Shown in pieces: positions 22,834 through 36,236 of a DNA stretch of 64,000 nt. The DNA lies in assembly GCA_963680875.1 (NCBI GenBank), contig OY804580.1:115633534-115697533 (forward strand). Direction: 5' to 3'. Within the stretch, counting starts at the first letter, position 1. Every line of letters starts with the position of its first letter. A program made the position numbers and the translations under genes. The DNA is from Bathymodiolus brooksi (lineage: Eukaryota; Mollusca; Bivalvia; Mytilida; Modiolidae). Under the pieces are notes generated by a model that did not search any database, was not told where the DNA came from, and saw only the letters and a program-made list of their open reading frames with translations.

Positions 22834-24550
22834 TTGTTATGTCGTTGTAGAATAGCCGTAAAGTTGTTATATCGTTGTAGAATAGCCGTAAAGTTGCTAT
22901 ATCGTTGTAGAATAGTCATAAAGTTGTTATATCCTTGTAGAATAGTCGTAAAGTTGTTATATCGTTGTAGAATAGCCGTAAAGTTGTTATATCGTTGTAG
23001 AATAGCCGTAAAGTTGTTATATCGTTGTAGAATAGCCGTAAAGTTGTTATATCCTTGTAGAATAGTCCTCTAATTGTTATATCCTTGTAGAATAGTCGTA
23101 AAGTTGTTATATCGTTGTAGAATAGTCGTAAAGTTGTTATATCGTTGTAGAATGGTCGTAAAGTTGTTATATCGTTGTAGAATAGTCGTAAAGTTGTTAT
23201 ATCGTTGTAGAATAGCCGTAACGTTGTTATATCGTTGTAGAATAGCCGTAAAGTTCTTATATCGTTGTAGAATAGCCGTAAAGTTGCTATATTGTTGTAG
23301 AATAGCCGTAAAGTTGTTATATCCTTGTAGAATAGTCCTCTAATTGTTATATCGTTGTAGCATAGTCGTAAAGTTGTTATATCGTTGTAGAATAGTCGTA
23401 AAGTTGTTATATCGTTGTAGAATAGCCGTAACGTTGTTATATCGTTGTAGAATAGTCGTAAGGTTGTTATATCGTTGTAGAATAGTCGTAAAGTTCCTAT
23501 ATCGTTGTAGAATAGCCGTAAAGTTGTTATATCCTTGTAGAATAGTCGTAAAGTTGTTATGTCGTTGTAGAATAGCCGTAAAGTTGCTATATCAATGTAG
23601 AATAGCCGTAAAGTTGTTATATCGTTGTAGAATAGCCGTAAAGTTGTTATATCGTTGTAGATTAGCCGCAATGTTGTTATATCGTTGTAGAATAGCCGTA
23701 AAGTTGTTATATCGTTGTAGAACAGCCGTAAAGTTGTTATATCGTTGTAGAATAGTCGTAAAGTTGTTATATCGTTGTAGAATAGCCGTTAAGTTGTTAT
23801 ATCGTTGTAGAATAGCCGTAAAGTAGTTATATCCTTGTAGAATAGCCGTAAAGTTGTTATATCGTTGTAGAATAGCCGTAGATTTGTTATATCTTTGTAG
23901 AATAGTCGTAAAGTTGTAATACCCTTGTAGAATAGCCGTAAAGTTGTTATATCCTTGTAGAATAGTCGTAAAGTTGTTATATCGTTGTAGAATAGCCGTA
24001 AAGTTGCTATGTCTTTGTAGAATAGCCGTAAAGTTGTTATTTCCTGGTAGAATAGCCGTAAAGTTGTTATATCTTTGTAGAATTGTCGTAAAGTTGTTAT
24101 ATCCTTGTAGAATAGTCGTAAAGTTGTTATATCCTTGAATAATAGTCATAAAGTTGTTATGTCGTTGTAGAATAGCCGTAAAGTTGCTATATCGTTGTAG
24201 AATAGCCGTAAAGTTGCTATATCTTTGTAGAATAGTCATAAAGTTGTTATATCGTTGTAGAATAGTCGTAAAGTTGTTATATCGTTGTAGAATAGCCGTA
24301 AAGTTGTTATATCGTTGTAGAATAGCCGTAAAGTTGCTATATCGTTGTAGAATAGCCGTAAAGTTGTTATATCCTTGTAGAATAGTCCTCTAATTGTTAT
24401 ATCCTTGTAGAATAGTCGTAAAGTTGTTATATCGTTGTAGAATAGTCGTAAAGTTGTTATATCGTTGTAGAATAGTCGTAAAGTTGTTATATCGTTGTAG
24501 AATAGTCGTAAAGTTGTTATATCGTTGTAGAATAGTCGTAAAGTTGTTAT
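22834..24550 (+). repeat. 2100-bp inner tandem duplication, left member
   Basis: The order of variants from 22834 recurs at 24934, 2100 bp on, including AATGGTCG (23151 and 25251), the ATCAATGTAG/GATTAGCCGCAATG cluster and GTAATACCC. It is inherited in HOR copies 1 and 2. The right limit is approximate. Confidence 0.75.
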
Positions 24551-24933
24551 ATCGTTGTAGAATAGCCGTAACGTTGTTATATCGTTGTAGAATAGCCGTA
24601 AAGTTCTTATATCGTTGGAGAATAGTCGTAAAGTTGTTATATCCTTATAGAATAGTCCTCTAATTGTTATATCGTTGTAGAATAGTCGTAAAGTTGTTAT
24701 ATCGTTGTAGAATAGTCGTAAAGTTTTTATATCGTTGTAGAATAGTCGTAAAGTTCCTATATCGTTGTAGAATAGCTGTAAAGTTGTTATATCGTTGTAG
24801 AATAGTCGTAAAGTTGTTATTTCCTTGTAGAATTGCCGTAAAGTTGTTATATCCTTGTAGAATTGCCATAAAGTTGTTATATCGTTGTAGAATAGTCGTA
24901 AAGTTGTTATATCCTTGAATAATAGTTGTAAAG

Positions 24934-26650
24934 TTGTTATGTCGTTGTAGAATAGCCGTAAAGTTGTTATATCGTTGTAGAATAGCCGTAAAGTTGCTAT
25001 ATCGTTGTAGAATAGTCATAAAGTTGTTATATCCTTGTAGAATAGTCGTAAAGTTGTTATATCGTTGTAGAATAGCCGTAAAGTTGTTATATCGTTGTAG
25101 AATAGCCGTAAAGTTGCAATATCGTTGTAGAATAGCCGTAAAGTTGTTATATCCTTGTAGAATAGTCCTCTAATTGTTATATCCTTGTAGAATAGTCGTA
25201 AAGTTGTTATATCGTTGTAGAATAGTCGTAAAGTTGTTATATCGTTGTAGAATGGTCGTAAAGTTGTTATATCGTTGTAGAATAGTCGTAAAGTTGTTAT
25301 ATCGTTGTAGAATAGCCGTAACGTTGTTATATCGTTGTAGAATAGCCGTAAAGTTCTTATATCGTTGTAGAATAGCCGTAAAGTTGCTATATCGTTGTAG
25401 AATAGCCGTAAAGTTGTTATATCCTTGTAGAATAGTCCTCTAATTGTTATATCGTTGTAGAATAGTCGTAAAGTTGTTATATCGTTGTAGAATAGTCGTA
25501 AAGTTGTTATATCGTTGTAGAATAGCCGTAAAGTTGTTATATCGTTGTAGAATAGTCGTAAGGTTGTTATATCGTTGTAGAATAGTCGTAAAGTTCCTAT
25601 ATCGTTGTAGAATAGCCGTAAAGTTGTTATATCCTTGTAGAATAGTCGTAAAGTTGTTATGTCGTTGTAGAATAGCCGTAAAGTTGCTATTTCAATGTAG
25701 AATAGCCGTAAAGTTGTTATATCGTTGTAGAATAGCCGTAAAGTTGTTATATCGTTGTAGATTAGCCGCAATGTTGTTATATCGTTGTAGAATAGCCGTA
25801 AAGTTGTTATATCGTTGTAGAATAGCCGTAAAGTTGTTATATCGTTGTAGAATAGTCGTAAAGTTGTTATATCGTTGTAGAATAGCCGTTAAGTTGTTAT
25901 ATCGTTGTAGAATAACCGTAAAGTAGTTATATCCTTGTAGAATAGCCGTAAAGTTGTTATATCGTTGTAGAATAGCCGTAGATTTGTTATATCTTTGTAG
26001 AATAGTCGTAAAGTTGTAATACCCTTGTAGAATAGCCGTAAAGTTGTTATATCCTTGTAGAATAGTCGTAAAGTTGTTATATCGTTGTAGAATAGCGGTA
26101 AAGTTGCTATGTCGTTGTAGAATAGCCGTAAAGTTGTTATTTCCTGGTAGAATAGCCGTAAAGTTGTTATATCTTTGTAGAATTGTCGTAAAGTTGTTAT
26201 ATCCTTGTAGAATAGTCGTAAAGTTGTTATATCCTTGAATAATAGTCATAAAGTTGTTATGTCGTTGTAGAATAGCCGTAAAGTTGCTATATCGTTGTAG
26301 AATAGCCGTAAAGTTGCTATATCTTTGTAGAATAGTCATAAAGTTGTTATATCCTTGTAGAATAGTCGTAAAGTTGTTATATCGTTGTAGAATAGCCGTA
26401 AAGTTGTTATATCGTTGTAGAATAGCCGTAAAGTTGCTATATCGTTGTAGAATAGCCGTAAAGTTGTTATATCCTTGTAGAATAGTCCTCTAATTGTTAT
26501 ATCCTTGTAGAATAGTGGTAAAGTTGTTATATCGTTGTAGAATAGTCGTAAAGTTGTTATATCGTTGTAGAATAGTCGTAAAGTTGTTATATCGTTGTAG
26601 AATAGTCGTAAAGTTGCTATATCGTTGTAGAATAGCCGTAACGTTGTTAT
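24934..26650 (+). repeat. 2100-bp inner tandem duplication, right member
   Basis: Matches 22834-24550 apart from single-base variants (for example TTGCAATATCG near 25116 where the left member has TTGTTATATCG) and loss of one monomer near 26.6 kb. Confidence 0.75.
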
Positions 26651-27093
26651 ATCGTTGTAGAATAGCCGTAAAGTTCTTATATCGTTGGAGAATAGTCGTA
26701 AAGTTGTTATATCCTTATAGAATAGTCCTCTAATTGTTATATCGTTGTAGAATAGTCGTAAAGTTGTTATATCGTTGTAGAATAGTCGTAAAGTTGTTAT
26801 ATCGTTGTAGAATAGCCGTAAAGTTGTTATATTGTTGTAGAATAGTCGTAAAGTTGTTATATCGTTGTAGAATAGTCGTAAAGTTGTTATGTCGTTGTAG
26901 AATAGCCGTAACGTTGTTATATCGTTGTCGAATAGTCGTAAAGTTGTTATATCGTTGTAGAATAGCCGTAGCGTTGTTATATCGTTGTAGAATAGTCGTA
27001 AAGTTGTTATATCGTTGTAGAATAGCCGTAAAGTTCTTATATCGTTGTAGAATAGTCGTAAAGTTGTTATATCCTTATAGAATAGTCCTCTAA

Positions 27094-30000
27094 TTGTTAT
27101 ATCGTTGTAGAATAGTCGTAAAGTTGTTATATCGTTGTAGAATAGTCGTAAAGTTGTTATATCGTTGTAGAATAGCCGTAAAGTTGTTATATCGTTGTAG
27201 AATAGTCGTAAGGTTGTTATATCGTTGTAGAATAGTCGTAAAGTTCCTATATCGTTGTAGATTAGCCGTAAAGTTGTTATATCCTTATAGAATAGCCGTA
27301 AAGTTGTTATGTCGTTGTAGAATAGCCGTAAAGTTGCTATATCAATGTAGAATAGCCGTAGAGTTGTTATATCGTTGTAGAATAGCCGTAAAGTTGTTAT
27401 ATCGTTGTAGATTAGCCGCAATGTTGTTATATCGTTGTAGAATAGTCGTAAAGTTGTTATGTCGTTGTAGAATAGCCGTAAAGTTGCTATATCGTTGTAG
27501 AATAGTCGTAAAGTTGTTATATCCTTGTAGAATAGTCGTAAAGTTGTTATATCGTTTTAGAATTGTCGTAAAGTTGTTATATCGTTGTAGAATAGTCGTA
27601 AAGTTGTTATATCGTTGTAGAATAGTCGTAAAGTTCCTATATCGTTGTAGAATAGCTGTAAAGTTGTTATTTCCTTGTAGAATTGCCGTAAAGTTGTTAT
27701 ATCCTTGTAGAATTGCCGTAAAGTTGTTATATCGTTGTAGAATAGTCGTAAAGTTGTTATATCCTTGAATAATAGTCGTAAAGTTGTTATGTCGTTGTAG
27801 AATAGCCGTAAAGTTGTTATATCGTTGTAGAATAGCCGTAAAGTTGCTATATCGTTGTAGAATAGTCATAAAGTTGTTATATCCTTGTAGAATAGTCGTA
27901 AAGTTGTTATATCGTTGTAGAATAGCCGTAAAGTTGTTATATCGTTGTAGAATAGCCGTAAAGTTGCTATATCGTTGTAGAATAGCCGTAAAGTTGTTAT
28001 ATCCTTGTAGAATAGTCCTCTAATTGTTATATCCTTGTAGAATAGTCGTAAAGTTGTTATATCGTTGTAGAATAGTCGTAAAGTTGTTATATCGTTGTAG
28101 AATGGTCGTAAAGTTGTTATATCGTTGTAGAATAGTCGTAAAGTTGTTATATCGTTGTAGAATAGCCGTAACGTTGTTATATCGTTGTAGAATAGCCGTA
28201 AAGTTCTTATATCGTTGTAGAATAGCCGTAAAGTTGCTATATTGTTGTAGAATAGCCGTAAAGTTGTTATATCCTTGTAGAATAGTCCTCTAATTGTTAT
28301 ATCGTTGTAGCATAGTCGTAAAGTTGTTATATCGTTGTAGAATAGTCGTAAAGTTGTTATATCGTTGTAGAATAGCCGTAACGTTGTTATATCGTTGTAG
28401 AATAGTCGTAAGGTTGTTATATCGTTGTAGAATAGTCGTAAAGTTCCTATATCGTTGTAGAATAGCCGTAAAGTTGTTATATCCTTGTAGAATAGTCGTA
28501 AAGTTGTTATGTCGTTGTAGAATAGCCGTAAAGTTGCTATATCAATGTAGAATAGCCGTAAAGTTGTTATATCGTTGTAGAATAGCCGTAAAGTTGTTAT
28601 ATCGTTGTAGATTAGCCGCAATGTTGTTATATCGTTGTAGAATAGCCGTAAAGTTGTTATATCGTTGTAGAATAGCCGTAAAGTTGTTATATCGTTGTAG
28701 AATAGTCGTAAAGTTGTTATATCGTTGTAGAATAGCCGTTAAGTTGTTATATCGTTGTAGAATAGCCGTAAAGTAGTTATATCCTTGTAGAATAGCCGTA
28801 AAGTTGTTATATCGTTGTAGAATAGCCGTAGATTTGTTATATCTTTGTAGAATAGTCGTAAAGTTGTAATACCCTTGTAGAATAGCCGTAAAGTTGTTAT
28901 ATCCTTGTAGAATAGTCGTAAAGTTGTTATATCGTTGTAGAATAGCCGTAAAGTTGCTATGTCGTTGTAGAATAGCCGTAAAGTTGTTATTTCCTGGTAG
29001 AATAGCCGTAAAGTTGTTATATCTTTGTAGAATTGTCGTAAAGTTGTTATATCCTTGTAGAATAGTCGTAAAGTTGTTATATCCTTGAATAATAGTCATA
29101 AAGTTGTTATGTCGTTGTAGAATAGCCGTAAAGTTGCTATATCGTTGTAGAATAGCCGTAAAGTTGCTATATCTTTGTAGAATAGTCATAAAGTTGTTAT
29201 ATCGTTGTAGAATAGTCGTAAAGTTGTTATATCGTTGTAGAATAGCCGTAAAGTTGTTATATCGTTGTAGAATAGCCGTAAAGTTGCTATATCGTTGTAG
29301 AATAGCCGTAAAGTTGTTATATCCTTGTAGAATAGTCCTCTAATTGTTATATCCTTGTAGAATAGTCGTAAAGTTGTTATATCGTTGTAGAATAGTCGTA
29401 AAGTTGTTATATCGTTGTAGAATAGTCGTAAAGTTGTTATATCGTTGTAGAATAGTCGTAAAGTTGTTATATCGTTGTAGAATAGTCGTAAAGTTGTTAT
29501 ATCGTTGTAGAATAGCCGTAACGTTGTTATATCGTTGTAGAATAGCCGTAAAGTTCTTATATCGTTGGAGAATAGTCGTAAAGTTGTTATATCCTTATAG
29601 AATAGTCCTCTAATTGTTATATCGTTGTAGAATAGTCGTAAAGTTGTTATATCGTTGTAGAATAGTCGTAAAGTTGTTATATCGTTGTAGAATAGTCGTA
29701 AAGTTCCTATATCGTTGTAGAATAGCTGTAAAGTTGTTATATCGTTGTAGAATAGTCGTAAAGTTGTTATTTCCTTGTAGAATTGCCGTAAAGTTGTTAT
29801 ATCCTTGTAGAATTGCCATAAAGTTGTTATATCGTTGTAGAATAGTCGTAAAGTTGTTATATCCTTGAATAATAGTTGTAAAGTTGTTATGTCGTTGTAG
29901 AATAGCCGTAAAGTTGTTATATCGTTGTAGAATAGCCGTAAAGTTGCTATATCGTTGTAGAATAGTCATAAAGTTGTTATATCCTTGTAGAATAGTCGTA

Positions 30001-32043
30001 AAGTTGTTATATCGTTGTAGAATAGCCGTAAAGTTGTTATATCGTTGTAGAATAGCCGTAAAGTTGCAATATCGTTGTAGAATAGCCGTAAAGTTGTTAT
30101 ATCCTTGTAGAATAGTCCTCTAATTGTTATATCCTTGTAGAATAGTCGTAAAGTTGTTATATCGTTGTAGAATAGTCGTAAAGTTGTTATATCGTTGTAG
30201 AATGGTCGTAAAGTTGTTATATCGTTGTAGAATAGTCGTAAAGTTGTTATATCGTTGTAGAATAGCCGTAACGTTGTTATATCGTTGTAGAATAGCCGTA
30301 AAGTTCTTATATCGTTGTAGAATAGCCGTAAAGTTGCTATATCGTTGTAGAATAGCCGTAAAGTTGTTATATCCTTGTAGAATAGTCCTCTAATTGTTAT
30401 ATCGTTGTAGAATAGTCGTAAAGTTGTTATATCGTTGTAGAATAGTCGTAAAGTTGTTATATCGTTGTAGAATAGCCGTAAAGTTGTTATATCGTTGTAG
30501 AATAGTCGTAAGGTTGTTATATCGTTGTAGAATAGTCGTAAAGTTCCTATATCGTTGTAGAATAGCCGTAAAGTTGTTATATCCTTGTAGAATAGTCGTA
30601 AAGTTGTTATGTCGTTGTAGAATAGCCGTAAAGTTGCTATATCAATGTAGAATAGCCGTAAAGTTGTTATATCGTTGTAGAATAGCCGTAAAGTTGTTAT
30701 ATCGTTGTAGATTAGCCGCAATGTTGTTATATCGTTGTAGAATAGCCGTAAAGTTGTTATATCGTTGTAGAATAGCCGTAAAGTTGTTATATCGTTGTAG
30801 AATAGTCGTAAAGTTGTTATATCGTTGTAGAATAGCCGTTAAGTTGTTATATCGTTGTAGAATAGCCGTAAAGTAGTTATATCCTTGTAGAATAGCCGTA
30901 AAGTTGTTATATCGTTGTAGAATAGCCGTAGATTTGTTATATCTTTGTAGAATAGTCGTAAAGTTGTAATACCCTTGTAGAATAGCCGTAAAGTTGTTAT
31001 ATCCTTGTAGAATAGTCGTAAAGTTGTTATATCGTTGTAGAATAGCGGTAAAGTTGCTATGTCGTTGTAGAATAGCCGTAAAGTTGTTATTTCCTGGTAG
31101 AATAGCCGTAAAGTTGTTATATCTTTGTAGAATTGTCGTAAAGTTGTTATATCCTTGTAGAATAGTCGTAAAGTTGTTATATCCTTGAATAATAGTCATA
31201 AAGTTGTTATGTCGTTGTAGAATAGCCGTAAAGTTGCTATATCGTTGTAGAATAGCCGTAAAGTTGCTATATCTTTGTAGAATAGTCATAAAGTTGTTAT
31301 ATCCTTGTAGAATAGTCGTAAAGTTGTTATATCGTTGTAGAATAGCCGTAAAGTTGTTATATCGTTGTAGAATAGCCGTAAAGTTGCTATATCGTTGTAG
31401 AATAGCCGTAAAGTTGTTATATCCTTGTAGAATAGTCCTCTAATTGTTATATCCTTGTAGAATAGTCGTAAAGTTGTTATATCGTTGTAGAATAGTCGTA
31501 AAGTTGTTATATCGTTGTAGAATAGTCGTAAAGTTGTTATATCGTTGTAGAATAGTCGTAAAGTTGCTATATCGTTGTAGAATAGCCGTAACGTTGTTAT
31601 ATCGTTGTAGAATAGCCGTAAAGTTCTTATATCGTTGGAGAATAGTCGTAAAGTTGTTATATCCTTATAGAATAGTCCTCTAATTGTTATATCGTTGTAG
31701 AATAGTCGTAAAGTTGTTATATCGTTGTAGAATAGTCGTAAAGTTGTTATATCGTTGTAGAATAGCCGTAAAGTTGTTATATTGTTGTAGAATAGTCGTA
31801 AAGTTGTTATATCGTTGTAGAATAGTCGTAAAGTTGTTATGTCGTTGTAGAATAGCCGTAACGTTGTTATATCGTTGTCGAATAGTCGTAAAGTTGTTAT
31901 ATCGTTGTAGAATAGCCGTAGCGTTGTTATATCGTTGTAGAATAGTCGTAAAGTTGTTATATCGTTGTAGAATAGCCGTAAAGTTCTTATATCGTTGTAG
32001 AATAGTCGTAAAGTTGTTATATCCTTATAGAATAGTCCTCTAA
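27094..32043 (+). repeat. Class 2 HOR copy 2 (4950 bp)
   Basis: Equal to 165 x 30, with no indels. CCTTGAATAATAG units at about 27765, 29085, 29865, 31185 and 32715 repeat the 1320/780/1320/1530 spacing. Only scattered differences from copy 1 are visible, for example AGTGGTA near 26515 against AGTCGTA near 31465. Confidence 0.82.
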
Positions 32044-34800
32044 TTGTTATATCGTTGTAGAATAGTCGTAAAGTTGTTATATCGTTGTAGAATAGTCGTA
32101 AAGTTGTTATATCGTTGTAGAATAGCCGTAAAGTTGTTATATCGTTGTAGAATAGTCGTAAGGTTGTTATATCGTTGTAGAATAGTCGTAAAGTTCCTAT
32201 ATCGTTGTAGATTAGCCGTAAAGTTGTTATATCCTTATAGAATAGCCGTAAAGTTGTTATGTCGTTGTAGAATAGCCGTAAAGTTGCTATATCAATGTAG
32301 AATAGCCGTAGAGTTGTTATATCGTTGTAGAATAGCCGTAAAGTTGTTATATCGTTGTAGATTAGCCGCAATGTTGTTATATCGTTGTAGAATAGTCGTA
32401 AAGTTGTTATGTCGTTGTAGAATAGCCGTAAAGTTGCTATATCGTTGTAGAATAGTCGTAAAGTTGTTATATCCTTGTAGAATAGTCGTAAAGTTGTTAT
32501 ATCGTTTTAGAATTGTCGTAAAGTTGTTATATCGTTGTAGAATAGTCGTAAAGTTGTTATATCGTTGTAGAATAGTCGTAAAGTTCCTATATCGTTGTAG
32601 AATAGCTGTAAAGTTGTTATTTCCTTGTAGAATTGCCGTAAAGTTGTTATATCCTTGTAGAATTGCCGTAAAGTTGTTATATCGTTGTAGAATAGTCGTA
32701 AAGTTGTTATATCCTTGAATAATAGTCGTAAAGTTGTTATGTCGTTGTAGAATAGCCGTAAAGTTGTTATATCGTTGTAGAATAGCCGTAAAGTTGCTAT
32801 ATCGTTGTAGAATAGTCATAAAGTTGTTATATCCTTGTAGAATAGTCGTAAAGTTGTTATATCGTTGTAGAATAGCCGTAAAGTTGTTATATCGTTGTAG
32901 AATAGCCGTAAAGTTGCTATATCGTTGTAGAATAGCCGTAAAGTTGTTATATCCTTGTAGAATAGTCCTCTAATTGTTATATCCTTGTAGAATAGTCGTA
33001 AAGTTGTTATATCGTTGTAGAATAGTCGTAAAGTTGTTATATCGTTGTAGAATGGTCGTAAAGTTGTTATATCGTTGTAGAATAGTCGTAAAGTTGTTAT
33101 ATCGTTGTAGAATAGCCGTAACGTTGTTATATCGTTGTAGAATAGCCGTACAGTTCTTATATCATTGTAGAATAGCCGTAAAGTTGCTATATCGTTGTAG
33201 AATAGCCGTAAAGTTGTTATATCCTTGTAGAATAGTCCTCTAATTGTTATATCGTTGTAGAATAGTCGTAAAGTTGTTATATCGTTGTAGAATAGTCGTA
33301 AAGTTGTTATATCGTTGTAGAATAGCCGTAAAGTTGTTATATCGTTGTAGAATAGTCGTAAGGTTGTTATATCGTTGTAGAATAGTCGTAAAATTCCTAT
33401 ATCGTTGTAGAATAGCCGTAAAGTTGTTATATCCTTGTAGAATAGTCGTAAAGTTGTTATGTCGTTGTAGAATAGCCGTAAAGTTGCTATATCAATGTAG
33501 AATAGCCGTAAAGTTGTTATATCCTTGTAGAATAGCCGTAAAGTTGTTATATCGTTGTAGATTAGCCGCAATGTTGTTATATCGTTGTAGAATAGCTGTA
33601 AAGTTGTTATATCGTTGTAGAATAGCCGTAAAGTTGTTATATCGTTGTAGAATAGTCGTAAAGTTGTTATATCGTTGTAGAATAGCCGTTAAGTTGTTAT
33701 ATCGTTGTAGAATAGCCGTAAAGTAGTTATATCCTTGTAGAATAGCCGTAAAGTTGTTATATCGTTGTAGAATAGCCGTAGATTTGTTATATCTTTGTAG
33801 AATAGTCGTAAAGTTGTAATACCCTTGTAGAATAGCCGTAAAGTTGTTATATCCTTGTAGAATAGTCGTAAAGTTGTTATATCGTTGTAGAATAGCCGTA
33901 AAGTTGCTATGTCGTTGTACAATAGCCGTAAAGTTGTTATTTCCTGGTAGAATAGCCGTAAAGTTGTTATATCTTTGTAGAATTGTCGTAAAGTTGTTAT
34001 ATCCTTGTAGAATAGTCGTAAAGTTGTTATATCCTTGAATAATAGTCATAAAGTTGTTATGTCGTTGTAGAATAGCCGTAAAGTTGCTATATCGTTGTAG
34101 AATAGCCGTAAAGTTGCTATATCTTTGTAGAATAGTCATAAAGTTGTTATATCCTTGTAGAATAGTCGTAAAGTTGTTATATCGTTGTAGAATAGCCGTA
34201 AAGTTGTTATATCGTTGTAGAATAGCCGTAAAGTTGCTATATCGTTGTAGAATAGCCGTAAAGTTGTTATATCCTTGTAGAATAGTCCTCTAATTGTTAT
34301 ATCCTTGTAGAATAGTCGTAAAGTTGTTATATCGTTGTAGAATAGTCGTAAAGTTGTTATATCGTTGTAGAATAGTCGTAAAGTTGTTATATCGTTGTAG
34401 AATAGTCGTAAAGTTGTTATATCGTTGTAGAATAGCCGTAACGTTGTTATATCGTTGTAGAATAGCCGTAAAGTTCTTATATCGTTGGAGAATAGTCGTA
34501 AAGTTGTTATATCCTTATAGAATAGTCCTCTAATTGTTATATCGTTGTAGAATAGTCGTAAAGTTGTTATATCGTTGTAGAATAGTCGTAAAGTTGTTAT
34601 AACGTTGTATAATAGCCGTAAAGTTGTTATATTGTTGTAGAATAGTCGTAAAGTTGTTATATCGTTGTAGAATAGTCGTAAAGTTGTTATGTCGTTGTAG
34701 AATAGCCGTAACGTTGTTATATCGTTGTCGAATAGTCGTAAAGTTGTTATATCGTTGTAGAATAGCCGTAGCGTTGTAATATCGTTGTAGAATAGTCGTA
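32044..34800 (+). repeat. Class 2 HOR copy 3, partial
   Basis: Follows copies 1 and 2 at an offset of 4950 bp up to about 33.5 kb. At 34294 it goes on with the module that closes the preceding HOR copies (as at 26494 and 31444), so the middle of the HOR (780 + 1320 bp part) is missing. It then runs into a different segment at about 34.8 kb. Confidence 0.7.
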
Positions 34801-36236
34801 AAGTTGTTATATCGTTGTAGAATAGCCGTAAAGTTGTTATATCGTTGTAGAATAGCCGTAAAGTTGTTATATCCTTGTAGAATAGCCGTAAAGTTGTTAT
34901 ATTTTTGTAGAATAGTCGTAAAGTTGTTATACCATTGTAGAATAGCCGTAAAGTTGTTATATTGTTGTATAATAGTCATAAAGTTTCTATACCCTTGTAG
35001 AATAGTCGTAAAGTTGCTATATCCTTGTAGAATAGTCGTAAAGTTGTTTTATTCTTGTAGAATAGTCGTAAAGTTGTTATATCGTTGTAGAATAGTCGTA
35101 AAGTTGTTATATCCTTGTAGAATAGTCGTAAAATTGTTATATCGTTGTAGAATAGCTGTAAAGTTGTTATATCGTTGTAGAATAGCCGTTAAGTTATTAT
35201 ATCCTTGTAGAATAGGCGTAGATTTGCTATATCTTTGTAGAATAGTCGTAAAGTTGTAATACCCTTGTAGAATAGCCGTAAAGTTGCTATGTCCTTGTAG
35301 AATAGTCGTAAATTTGTTATATCGTTGTAGAATAGCCGTAAAGTTGCTATGTCGTTGTAGAATAGCCGTAAAGTTGTTATATCGTTGTAGAATAGCCGTA
35401 AAGTTGCTATATCGTTGTAGAATAGTCGTAAAGTTGTTATATCCTTGTAGAATAGTCGTAAAGTTGTTATATCCTTGTAGAATAGTCCTCTAATTGTTAT
35501 ATTGTTGTAGAATAGCCGTAAAGTTGTTATATCGTTGTAGAATAGCCGTAAAGTTGTTATATCCTTGTAGAATAGCCGTAAAGTTGCTATATCGTTGTAG
35601 AATAGTCCTCTAATTGTTATATCGTTGTAGAATAGCCGTAAAGTTGTTATATCGTTGTAGAATAGCCGTAAAGTAGTTATATCCTTGTAGAATAGCCGTA
35701 AAGTTGTTATATCGTTGTAGAATAGCTGTAGATTTGTTATATCTTTGTAGAATAGTCGTAAAGTTGTAATACCCTTGTAGAATAGCCGTAAAGTTGTTAT
35801 ATCCTTGTAGAATAGTCGTAAAGTTGTTATATCGTTGTAGAATAGCCGTAAAGTTGCTATGTCGTTGTAGAATAGCCGTAAAGTTGTTATTTCCTTGTAG
35901 AATAGCCGTAAAGTTGTTATATCTTTGTAGAATTGTCGTAAAGTTGTTATATCCTTGTAGAATAGCCGTAAAGTTGTTATATCGTTGTAGAATAGCCGTA
36001 AAGTAGTTATATCCTTGTAGAATAGCCGTAAAGTTGTTATATCGTTGTAGAATAGCCGTAGATTTGTTATATCTTTGTAGAATAGTCGTAAAGTTGTAAT
36101 ACCCTTGTAGAATAGCCGTAAAGTTGTTATATCCTTGAATAATAGTCGTAAAGTTGTTATGTCGTTGTAGAATAGCCGTAAAGTTGCTATATCGTTGTAG
36201 AATAGCCGTAAAGTTGCTATGTCGTTGTAGAATAAG
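34801..36236 (+). repeat. Divergent class 2 segment with unusual units, copy 1
   Basis: Units not seen in ordinary class 2 occur here: TATTTTTGTAG, ATACCATTG, TTTCTATACCC, TTTTATTCTTG, GAATAGGCGTAG and ATGTCCTTG. GTAATACCC occurs three times in about 840 bp (near 35257, 35767 and 36097). It ends in the 31-bp unit GAATAAGTCAT. A second copy lies 12,122 bp downstream. Confidence 0.75.

Larger units (their letters stand above)
22084..27093 (+). repeat. Class 2 HOR copy 1 (5010 bp)
   Basis: Followed by a copy of the same variant order starting at 27094. It is two monomers longer than the next copy near its left end (around 22.4-22.8 kb); from 22834 on, the offset to the next copy is exactly 4950 bp. 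CCTTGAATAATAG units at about 22815, 24135, 24915, 26235 and 27765 give inner spacings of 1320, 780, 1320 and 1530 bp. Confidence 0.8.
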
